This document shows, piece after piece, positions 1-7,926 of a stretch of DNA of 64,000 nt (position 1 is the first letter of the stretch; each line of letters begins with the position of its first letter). The notes under the pieces were generated by a model. It worked only from the letters and a program-made list of their open reading frames with translations. It was not told where the DNA came from and ran no database searches. The translations under genes were made by a program, and so were the position numbers. The stretch comes from Deltaproteobacteria bacterium (GTDB taxonomy: Bacteria > Lernaellota > Lernaellaia > JACKCT01), in assembly GCA_027493875.1 (NCBI GenBank), contig JAOSJX010000002.1:154202-218201 (forward strand), in the 5' to 3' direction.

Positions 1-1
1 T

Positions 2-52
2 TCCGTGGCGCCGGCGGCGTGGCGGCCGGCGGCGTTCGTGAGGATGCAATGA
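2..52 (+). CDS. 3' end of an upstream gene (partial, tentative)
   Basis: A frame open from the window edge reaches TGA at 50-52 and overlaps the ATG at 49 as ATGA, the usual spacing of coupled genes. Only about 16 Ala/Pro-rich residues are visible, so the product cannot be named. By context it could be the subunit that precedes the gamma/beta subunits of a sodium-translocating decarboxylase, but that is inference. Confidence 0.2.
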   Translation, partial: SVAPAAWRPAAFVRMQ

Positions 53-505
53 ACGATGTTGCCGGGTTGGCCGACGAAGCCGGGCTTGCGGTGGCGGCCT
101 GGGGCCTTGGAATCGTCTTCGTCACACTGATCGCGCTGGGCACGGCGATCGCTTTATTCGCGCGTTTCTCACCCTCGCTTCAACGCCTGTTCCGCAAACC
201 GTCGGCGCCCGTCGAGCGCGCCCGCGCGGACGCGAAGGCCGCCGCGGCGTTTCATTGCACGGGCGAGACTTACGTCTACGACACCGATCACGGCTACGTG
301 GACGAGGCGCTTCCCGCGGACTACGGCCGCGGGCATCTTCACGACGCGGACGGCGCGTTCGACGCCCCGCCGTCCGGCGCGCCGCACAGCCTGACCGACG
401 CCTACATCTACGATACCGATCCGGTGGAACCGCGGGAACTGGCTGAACTCTACAGGCGCTCCGCGCCGATCATTAGGCGCCGACTTTCGGGCGCTCGAGA
501 AAAAT
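49..505 (+). CDS. OadG-like (gamma subunit) membrane protein, probably fused to the beta subunit
   Basis: The N-terminus has one membrane helix (about residues 15-38, with the motif WGLGIVFVTLIALG) followed by a basic stretch, the layout of OadG-family small subunits that anchor sodium-pumping decarboxylases. A hydrophilic acidic segment of about 100 residues follows, with two YDTD motifs. The frame has no stop before the beta subunit and runs on into it. Removing one base near 475 joins it directly to the beta frame as ...SAPII-GADFRALEKNMGN..., so this is either a gamma-beta fusion or a gamma gene whose stop is hidden by a sequence error. Assignment rests on topology and position. Confidence 0.5.
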
Positions 506-1636
506 ATGGGCAACGTCCTTCAGCAAACCGCGCTCGGATCGCTCAGCCTCGGCCACGCCGCAATGATCGCCGTGGGATGCGTCGTTCTGTATCTGGGCGT
601 CCGCCACCGCTTCGAACCGCTGCTGCTGGTGCCGATCGGCTTCGGCATCGTCATGGGCAACATTCCCCTCGCCTCGACGCAGATCGCGGAGCACGCCGCG
701 CATCTGCCGCTCGCCGACTGGTCTCCGATGGACTTTCTCTATCTCGGCGTCCGATACGATATTTATCCGCCGCTGATTTTCCTCGGCATCGGCGCGATGA
801 CGGACTTTTCGTTTCTCATCGGCCGTCCCAAGCTGATTCTGCTGGGCGCGGCCGCGCAGGTCGGCATCTTCGCGACGTTTCTCTGCGCGCTCGGCCTCGG
901 TTTCACGCCGGCGGAAGCGGCGAGCATCGGAATCATCGGCGGAGCGGACGGACCCACGGCCATTTATCTCGCCAGCAAGCTGGCGCCGGCGTATCTCGCG
1001 TCGATCTCCGTGGCCGCGTATTCGTATATGGCGCTCGTTCCGTTGATTCAGCCGCCGATCATGCGCCTGCTGACCACGGAGGGGGAGCGGCGCCTCCGCA
1101 TGCCGCTCGCGCGCGACACCACGCGGACGGAGCGGGTCGCGTTTCCGGTGGTCGCGTTCGTGGTATGCGCGCTGGCGGTCCCGAAGGCGTCCATTCTGTT
1201 GGGCATGCTGTTTTTCGGCAATCTGATGCGCGAGTCGGGCGTCGTCCAGCGGCTGTCGGACACGGCGCAAAACACGTTCATGAATATCGTGACGATTCTG
1301 CTTGGCGTATCGGTCGGGGCGTCGGCGCGGGCGGAGACGTTTCTCACGCCGCGGAGCCTGGCGATTTTCGCGGTGGGTATCCTCGCTTTCGTCATCGCCA
1401 CCGCGTCCGGGGTGCTGTTCGCCAAGTTCATAAACCTTTTTCCGGGTTCCAAGATCAATCCGCTGATCGGCGCGGCGGGGGTGTCGGCCGTGCCGATGGC
1501 CGCGCGCGTGGCGAACCGCATGGGCCTCGAGGCCGATAAGTCGAATTTTCTTCTGATGGACGCGATGGGGCCGAACGTGGCCGGGGTTATCGGGTCCGCG
1601 GTGGCCGCGGGCGTCTTTCTGATGTTTCTGCCATAA
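506..1636 (+). CDS. oadB: Sodium ion-translocating decarboxylase beta subunit
   Basis: Integral membrane protein of 376 residues, about nine helices, matching the OadB/GcdB/MmdB family. These subunits couple decarboxylation of carboxybiotin to Na+ export. Family hallmarks are visible: the early RFEPLLLVPIGFGI block, the central GIIGGADGPTAIYLASKL segment that carries the key Asp, and the late PLIGAAGVSAVPMAARVAN and LLMDAMGPNVAGVIGS segments. Length fits the family. The true N-terminus may lie upstream, since the same frame is open before the ATG and reads on from the OadG-like region. The substrate (oxaloacetate, methylmalonyl-CoA or glutaconyl-CoA) cannot be told without the alpha subunit. 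Confidence 0.88.
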   Translation: MGNVLQQTALGSLSLGHAAMIAVGCVVLYLGVRHRFEPLLLVPIGFGIVMGNIPLASTQIAEHAAHLPLADWSPMDFLYLGVRYDIYPPLIFLGIGAMTDFSFLIGRPKLILLGAAAQVGIFATFLCALGLGFTPAEAASIGIIGGADGPTAIYLASKLAPAYLASISVAAYSYMALVPLIQPPIMRLLTTEGERRLRMPLARDTTRTERVAFPVVAFVVCALAVPKASILLGMLFFGNLMRESGVVQRLSDTAQNTFMNIVTILLGVSVGASARAETFLTPRSLAIFAVGILAFVIATASGVLFAKFINLFPGSKINPLIGAAGVSAVPMAARVANRMGLEADKSNFLLMDAMGPNVAGVIGSAVAAGVFLMFLP

Positions 1637-1680
1637 CGGCTTGATCGCCCGAACGCGCTCGCCCACAATCTCCGACAACG

Positions 1681-2358
1681 ATGCTCCCCGCCTTCACGCA
1701 CCCCTGGGACCTCACGCCGGCGGACGCCGCGGCACTGCAACGAACGCTGCGCGGCCGGGTGGAAATTCGCCCGCTGCCGCCTGTCCGGACGGCGGCGGCG
1801 CTGGACGTTTCGTTTTCGAAGTTCGCGAAGGAGCTTGTCGGCGGCGCCGTGGTGGTTGACGTTGAGACCGGCGACGTGCTGGAAGAACGCGTCCTCGTGG
1901 GTTCCGCGACTTTTCCCTATGTGCCCGGCCTGCTCAGTTTTCGGGAAGGACCGGTGCTTTCCGAAATTCTCATGCGCTTGAAAACGCCGGTGGATTTGAT
2001 CCTCTGCGACGGCCAAGGTCTTGCGCATCCGCGGCGCTTCGGGATCGCGTGCCACCTCGGAGTGCTCTTCGGAATTCCCAGCGTCGGTTGCGCCAAGAGC
2101 CTTCTCTGCGGCGATTGCCGCGAACCAGGGGAAAAGCGCGGGTCGTCCACCCGGTTGATCCACAACGGCGACGTCGTCGGCCGCGCCGTCCGCACGCGCG
2201 ATGGGGTGAAGCCGGTTTTCGTCTCGCCGGGCCATCTTGCCGATTTCGACGACTCGGTCCGGCTTATCCTGCGGCTCGCGTCACGCTACCGTTTGCCCGA
2301 CCCGATCCGCCGCGCGCACCGGCTCGTCAACGAGGCGCGGCGGCGGTTCGGGCTGTGA
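1681..2358 (+). CDS. nfi: Endonuclease V (deoxyinosine 3' endonuclease)
   Basis: 225 residues, the usual length for the family that nicks DNA near deaminated adenine (inosine). The catalytic pattern is intact: LDVSF (first Asp) near residue 40, FPYVPGLLSFRE near residue 79 (the Tyr wedge and Glu), CDGQGLAHPRRFG near residue 110 (second Asp) and SVGCAKS near residue 135. The ATG lies 45 bases after the beta-subunit stop on the same strand. This is one of the few long genes in the window with no frameshift. Confidence 0.93.
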   Translation: MLPAFTHPWDLTPADAAALQRTLRGRVEIRPLPPVRTAAALDVSFSKFAKELVGGAVVVDVETGDVLEERVLVGSATFPYVPGLLSFREGPVLSEILMRLKTPVDLILCDGQGLAHPRRFGIACHLGVLFGIPSVGCAKSLLCGDCREPGEKRGSSTRLIHNGDVVGRAVRTRDGVKPVFVSPGHLADFDDSVRLILRLASRYRLPDPIRRAHRLVNEARRRFGL

Positions 2359-2363
2359 CGCGA

Positions 2364-2896
2364 TTAGAAGTAGTAGCGTACGCCGATCGCCGCGCCGATG
2401 AGGAAATCGGTCTCCGGGATCAGCCACAGCCCCGGCGAAGCATCAACAAAGACTTCGATGTGCGGCGCCGGGAAGTAGCAGCTCAGGCCGCCCGTGAATC
2501 GACCGGCCAGGGGCGAAGTTTGGATCGTCGTCATGGTGGTGATGCGGATGGCCACGGTCGTGATGGCGATCCCCATGATCGTCGTCCCACGCCGCGAAGA
2601 TACCGCCGCCCCCCGATGTAGGGACGAACGACCGCCCCTGGGGACGAAGGAGCGAGATCGTTAAAGTGATAGAGATAGTCCAGCGCGAACCAGAAGTGTT
2701 CGTCAAGAATGGAAAACGCAAGATCGGCGTCCAGCGCATCCGTGGGCGAAAGGAAATATTTACCGGTCAGGCCGGTGGGCTCGCCGAGAACGATGCCGAG
2801 GTCCAAACGGCCGCCCTGGGCGGCCGCGTTTTCGGACCAAATCAACGCAAAGAGGAACGCGCTCAGAAAAAACGGCAAACCATATCGGCGCATCAT
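2364..2896 (-). CDS. Small exported outer-membrane-like protein, frameshifted
   Basis: GGAGGT precedes ATGATG at 2896. The product starts with a signal peptide (LPFFLSAFLFALIW...NAAAQ) and then reads LGIVLGEPTGLTGKYFLSPTDALDADLAFS, a pattern I associate with short periplasmic or beta-barrel proteins of the DUF3996 kind. Two frame changes are needed, one at a C6 run near 2615 and one near 2530. The C-terminal part ends in alternating residues and a terminal aromatic (IGAAIGVRYYF), typical of an outer-membrane barrel. Between them lies a His/Asp-rich loop (DDDHGDRHHD). It faces nfi tail to tail. Function unknown. Confidence 0.6.
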
Positions 2897-2910
2897 CGGA
2901 CACCTCCAAA

Positions 2911-3209
2911 CAAGCTCCCTCCGAAATACGGGAGAGAAGAGGATCACGCGTTTATCGGCCAACAGATCGTTCACCTTGTACAGTTCGTCCGTTGCCGTCC
3001 AAAAATTTTTCGTCGGTGAGAAACGCGCTTTTGTCCACGTCCAGCGTGTCCGCCGGTGAAAAGAAACTCTTGGCGGTGAGGCCGGCGGGATCGCCAAGCA
3101 TCACCCCGTGACCGAAGAGCCAATCTTGCGCGTCGGCGTGATCGGACCAGACGAGAACAGCGAGAAGCGCCAGAGAAAAAATGAGGGGAAAACCAAGTCG
3201 GCGGGTCAT
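2911..3209 (-). pseudogene. Truncated tandem paralogue of the neighbouring exported protein
   Basis: It starts with the same ribosome site and start context as its downstream neighbour (AGGAGGTGCCGCATGA) and the product is clearly related: signal peptide ending HADAQ, then HGVMLGDPAGLTAKSFFSP. After a frame change in the AAAAATTTTT run near 3007 the similarity continues (FWTATDELYKVNDLLADK against FWFALDYLYHFNDLA) and then stops. The frame has no stop before the next gene. It looks like a decayed duplicate about half the length of the intact copy, although assembly error could exaggerate the decay. Confidence 0.5.
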
Positions 3210-3323
3210 GCGGCACCTCCTGGCAGTGGGGAAATCGGCCCCGGAATCCAATACATTTCATGCCGTTCGCGGCGCCTGATTTCATGGTAAGATACGTGAA
3301 AACCAGTGGCAGTGAGGTCCGTT

Positions 3324-3945
3324 ATGGAAGCTCCAGAAAAGGCGATAGCGGCTATCATTATGTTTTTTACTTGCTTTTTCTATCGCCATCGCGTGCGGTG
3401 GTGATGACGATGACGATAGCGACGACGAGGCCACCGGGGACGATGACGGCGGCGCCGGGAGCTAATGCGACGAAGACTGCTACACCGGGTTTCTCGACGA
3501 AACGATCGCGTGCGCGGAAATGGGAAAGTCGTGTTTTGAGGGTTGCGACGGCGACCTTGGATGCGCTCAGTCGTGTGTTGAGCAGGCCGGCGGTTGCGTC
3601 AACGGGGCGTGGATGACATTTTCGGCGGGTGCGCCGGAGAGTGCGGCGGATGCATCGCCACCGCGGACGAATGCGTCGGATCCATGCACGGAAATGACCG
3701 ATTCCGACGCGGCGGCCTCGTGCGCCGGGGAGTGCCTCAACACGATGTGGAACTGCCTTGGATGGAACACGGACTGCCTCGACGGATGCGAGAACGGTCT
3801 GGACGCTTGCGCCGGCGATTGCGGACTGGATGGTGGGTGCTATGCGGACTGCCTGATCGCGTCGGCGGAGTGCCAAAAACGTGCCTATGATAACAAAAAT
3901 ATCTTTGGACTTTTGGAAAAGTCCGTGGTAAACAGCGGGCTCTAA
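3324..3945 (+). CDS. Cys-rich lipoprotein, frameshifted
   Basis: ATG at 3324 (GTGAGGT upstream) starts a hydrophobic leader. Adding one T to the T6 run at 3362 gives MFFLLAFSIAIACGGDDDD, a lipobox followed by an acidic linker like those of other lipoproteins here. The frame then meets a TAA near 3465 and resumes as a Cys-rich domain with repeated CxxxC/CxxGC spacing (CFEGCDGDLGCAQSC, CAGECLNTMWNC, CLDGCENGLDACAGDC). In the middle the Cys pattern continues in another frame (GCAGECGGC), so two compensating indels are likely near 3600 and 3680. Binding partner or metal unknown. Confidence 0.55.
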
Positions 3946-3977
3946 AATTTCTATAACCGCTAAGGTTGGGAGCCACC

Positions 3978-5105
3978 ATGCGTTCAATCTTCGTACTTGC
4001 TCTCTTCGCCGCCGTCCTGATGGCCGTTTCGGCCCTCGTCGCATGCGAGCAAGTAGACGAAAAAGAAAGTGATTTTGAAGTCTTAGACGGATCCGGGGAC
4101 TACGGATCGGTCAGCCAGCCGATCGTCAACGGCGATCCGCCGGACGCGCCTGAGCACGAGGCGGTTGTGGGTTTGCATCAACTCGCCCGCGGCGGGAATT
4201 CCGTTTACGTCCTTCCGTTCTGCTCCGGGACGCTGATCGCGCCCGATGTGGTCATCACGGCGGCGCATTGCCTGGATACGGCCAAGGGTTGGTCTTCCAC
4301 CTTTTCGACGATCAGTCCGAGTAAACTCGCGATCTACGTCGGAGACGATCCGGCTTCCGATATCGTCGACCACCTCTACCGCGTCAGCGAGACCGTCATC
4401 TATCCGGGCTATGACCGCATTCAACTGCATAACGATCTCGGCCTCGTGCGTCTTTCGACGCCGGTGACGGAGCCGGTGTCGCCCGTTCCGCATCTCCCGG
4501 CAAGCATCGGTTTTACGGGCGCGGACATCGGGACGCTTCTGAATTTCGCCGGTTTCGGTGACGACGAAAACGGCGTCCACGGCGTCAAGCTCCAAGCCGA
4601 TGTGGCGCTGGGCGGATTCGGATGCAGCGTTCCCGGTTGCGGCGACGCGGGTGTCGCGGCGACGCAGATCTCCTACACGCAGAGCGCCGCCGGACCGTGC
4701 TTCGGCGACAGCGGCGGGCCCGCGTTCGTTTATCGGTCGTCCGCGCCTTACGTCGGCGGACTGACCTCCTACGGCGACAGCAATTGCACGGTCTATGGCG
4801 TGAGCACGCGCGTGGACGCGTTCGAGGCGTACATCAACGATTTCATCAGCCCGGCGCCGCCTCCTCCACCGGATTGCTCCGCGGACGGCACGTGCAACGG
4901 CGACTGCGCACCGGGCGAGGATCCCGATTGCGCCCCGCCGCCACCTCCGGGCTGCGGCAACGGCACCTGCGACGCGGGCGAAAGCTGCGACGGCCGCTAC
5001 GGCACGGTCGCCTGTCCTTCGGACTGCGCCGGCAAAACCAACGGTAAGCCGAACGCCCGATACTGCTACGTCGGCGGCGCGTGCGAGGGCCCTGGCTGCC
5101 CGTAA
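3978..5105 (+). CDS. Secreted trypsin-like serine protease (peptidase S1) lipoprotein
   Basis: The leader MRSIFVLALFAAVLMAVSALVAC ends in a lipobox, and GGGAG sits upstream of this ATG, favouring it over the ATG at 3966. An S1 domain covers about residues 40-290: activation-type IVNGD, TAAHC (His), NDLGLVRL (Asp) and GPCFGDSGGPAFV (Ser), so the catalytic triad is complete. A Pro-rich hinge follows, then a Cys-rich C-terminal tail (GTCNGDCAPGEDPDC, GNGTCDAGESC) resembling Cys modules seen at the ends of secreted proteases in Myxococcota. A strong terminator follows directly. Substrate unknown. Confidence 0.88.
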   Translation: MRSIFVLALFAAVLMAVSALVACEQVDEKESDFEVLDGSGDYGSVSQPIVNGDPPDAPEHEAVVGLHQLARGGNSVYVLPFCSGTLIAPDVVITAAHCLDTAKGWSSTFSTISPSKLAIYVGDDPASDIVDHLYRVSETVIYPGYDRIQLHNDLGLVRLSTPVTEPVSPVPHLPASIGFTGADIGTLLNFAGFGDDENGVHGVKLQADVALGGFGCSVPGCGDAGVAATQISYTQSAAGPCFGDSGGPAFVYRSSAPYVGGLTSYGDSNCTVYGVSTRVDAFEAYINDFISPAPPPPPDCSADGTCNGDCAPGEDPDCAPPPPPGCGNGTCDAGESCDGRYGTVACPSDCAGKTNGKPNARYCYVGGACEGPGCP

Positions 5106-5122
5106 CCTTCAAGCGATACAAG

Positions 5123-5157
5123 AAAAAGCCCGGTCGTTATCGGCCGGGCTTTTTTTT
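5123..5157 (+). terminator. Rho-independent terminator of the protease gene
   Basis: AAAAGCCCGG and CCGGGCTTTTTTTT form a GC-rich stem with a loop of about ten bases and a run of T, 18 bases after the protease stop. Confidence 0.85.
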
Positions 5158-5292
5158 ATCCGCATGTACTTCCGACATCGCGTGATGTAACTTCTCGATG
5201 TCCGAGTTTCCCGCAGCCCTCGGTTTGAAATTATCGCCTTGGTGGTTCGGCTCGTTGTAATTCCATTCCCCAGCGCGCGAGCGGAGGTTGGA

Positions 5293-7783
5293 ATGCGTTA
5301 TTGGTATGTATTTCTTGTGGTTCCATCGGCTCTCTTCGCATTGGCGGTGTCGTGTATCGACCAACCGGACGACCCACGGGATGAAGGCGAAATCGCCGTA
5401 ACGACGGCTAGCGGCGGCCGCTGGCTCGCCGAAACGCGGGCGCGCATCGACGCCGAGCGATATCGCTTTAAGCCTGGAGACGCCGCGTTCGCCGGTTCAA
5501 ATCCGGCCCAGCGGTTCTCGGTCGACCTCGATTCTGGGGGTGTCGTTCTTTATATCAACAAGCACGGGATTGACCACGACTGGGTTTGGACGACGGTGGG
5601 GATCGGGCGCGGGGAATTTATTGTTGATGCGGCGCCCATTCAACCAACAGAAGGCGATTGCGATGTGCCGCCGGTTTACGGTTTCCACGACGCGTGCCTC
5701 GCCACGTTCGAATACGACCGCGGGACCTACGTCGAGTGGTACGCGAACCGGAGCGGCGGATTAGAACAGGGATTCGAGATCTTCGAGAAGGCGCCGGGAC
5801 GCGGACTGCTCGTCATCGAGGGTTCCATATCGACTCCGCTCGCCGGGCGCCTCGATGACGAAATGAGCGAGATCTTGTTCTCCGACCAGGACGGCGACGT
5901 TTTGCGGTATGGCGGATTGGCCGCGTGGGACGCGCTCGGCGTTCCGCTGGACGCGTGGATGGAGTGGATCGATCCCGACACGATCCGGCTTTTCGTGGAC
6001 GACCGCCACGCCGCTTATCCGATCACGGTGGACCCCGGTTTATCCTCGGCGCCGGATTGGACGGCGGAGAGCGACCAACTGAACGCGTGGTTCGGATTCT
6101 CCGTTTCCGGCGCGGGAGACGTGAACAACGACGGTTACGACGACGTGATCGTCGGAGCGCGTCTTTACGATAACGGAGAAAACAACGAAGGCGCGGCGTA
6201 CGTATTTCTCGGCCAGGCGGCGGGCGTCCAATCCTCCCCGATTTGGTCAGCGGAAGGGAATCAGGACGGCGCAACGTTCGGCTATTCCGTCTCCAGCGCC
6301 GGCGACGTGAACGCGGACGGTTACGATGACATTATCGTCGGGATGCCCGGGTACGAAAACGGCCAGAACAACGAAGGCAAGGCATTTGTGTTTCTCGGCG
6401 AGGCGGCGGGCGTCCAGTCGTCTCCGATTTGGGCGGTGGAGAGCAACGAGGTCACCGCGTATTTCGGCATTTCCGTTGCCGGCGCGGGAGACGTCAACGC
6501 GGACGGTTACGACGATGTCATCGTCGGGGCGCCCTACTACGCCAACGGCCAGAACTTCGAGGGCCGGGCCTACGTCTTTCTCGGCGAAGCGGCGGGCGTC
6601 CAATCGAGCCCCGTTTGGACGGCGGAAGGCAATCAGCAATACGCTCATTTCGCCGATGACGTCTCCGGGGCCGGCGACGTGAACGGCGACGGCTACGACG
6701 ACGTGATCGTCGGGCATCCGGACTACGGCAACGGCGAAGGATTTGAAGGCCGAGCCGCCCTTTACCTCGGGCAAGCGGCGGGGGTCCAGTCCTCTCCCGT
6801 CTGGACGGCGGAGGCGAATCAAGCCAGCGCGCAGTTCGGCTACTCCGTTTCCGGGGCCGGCGACGTGAACGCCGACGGGTATGACGACGTGATTGTCGGG
6901 GTGCCGGGTCACGACAACGGTCAGGCGTATGAAGGTGGCGCCTTCCTGTTTCTGGGACAAAACACGGGGCTTCAATCCTCCCCCGTTTGGACGGCGGAAT
7001 CGAACCAGGCCGGCGGACTGTTCGGCTACTCCGTTTCCGGGGCCGGCGACGTGGACGCCGACGGATACGACGACGTTGTTGTCGGATCGTCGGATTACAG
7101 CAACGGGCAGAACGAGGAGGGCCGGGCCTATGTTTTCCTCGGACAGAACACCGGGCTTCAATCGTCGCCGGTCTGGACCGCGGAGAGCGATCAGGCGTCG
7201 GCGCATTTCGGCCGTTCCGTTTCCCGGAGCCGGCGACGTCAATGGGGACGGCCATGACGATGTGATCATCGGCGCACACCAATACGACAACGGCCAGAAC
7301 AGCGAGGGCCGGGCCTACGTGTTTCACAGCGAAACCACGACGACCACAACCACGACAACGACGACGACCACCACCACAACGACAACGACCACGACGACGT
7401 CGAGCTCAACCACAGCGTCGACGACAACCTCCACTTCGTCCACGACCACGTCGTCAACTACGAGCACGACAACGTCGTCTTCTTCAACGACCACCACCGC
7501 GCCGACGACAACCTCGACGACGACCACCACCGCCGCGAGTGACGATGATACGGAGGACGATGACGTTGATGATGATGCGACCGACGACGACGATGACGAC
7601 AATTCGTGCATCAACTGCCAAACAACCGCGGAATGCAGCGATAACCTCGGCGTCGGGTGGGTGTGCGTCGACAACTGTTGCGAAGAATCCGCTGACGATG
7701 ACGACATGGGTAACGACGACGATACGGAGCCTGATCCCCCATCGTCCGGCGACGACGATGACGGCGGCGGGTGCGGATGTTAG
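5293..7783 (+). CDS. FG-GAP (integrin-alpha-like) repeat surface protein with Cys-Gly tail, copy 1
   Basis: The ATG at 5293 follows GGAGG and gives a leader with a possible lipobox (LAVSC). Residues about 50-250 form an N-terminal domain ending in the YPITVDP motif common before propellers. Seven FG-GAP repeats of about 58 residues follow (SVSGAGDVNADGYDDVIVG), each with the Ca-binding DxNxDGxxD loop: a predicted seven-bladed propeller. One extra C near 7230 breaks the frame in the last repeat. After it come a Thr/Ser linker, an Asp-rich stretch with a short Cys island (CINCQTTAEC) and the terminal GGGCGC. The downstream gene is a paralogue. Probably a surface or adhesion protein. Confidence 0.82.
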
Positions 7784-7926
7784 TCAGGAGGCTGTAAACA
7801 TTTTGGTATGTACATTCTACGATACGCGTGATAACGTTTGTAAGCTTTGTGGCCTTTTCATATTAGCCTGAGATACTGATCCGAACCTCCGGGCCGCGTG
7901 CGTGGACCCCGATGGAGGAGGTAGAA

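Noticed and set aside
1048..2235. A 395-residue minus-strand open frame
   Set aside because: It is antisense to oadB and nfi, Arg/Ala-rich from GC bias, with no recognisable motif.
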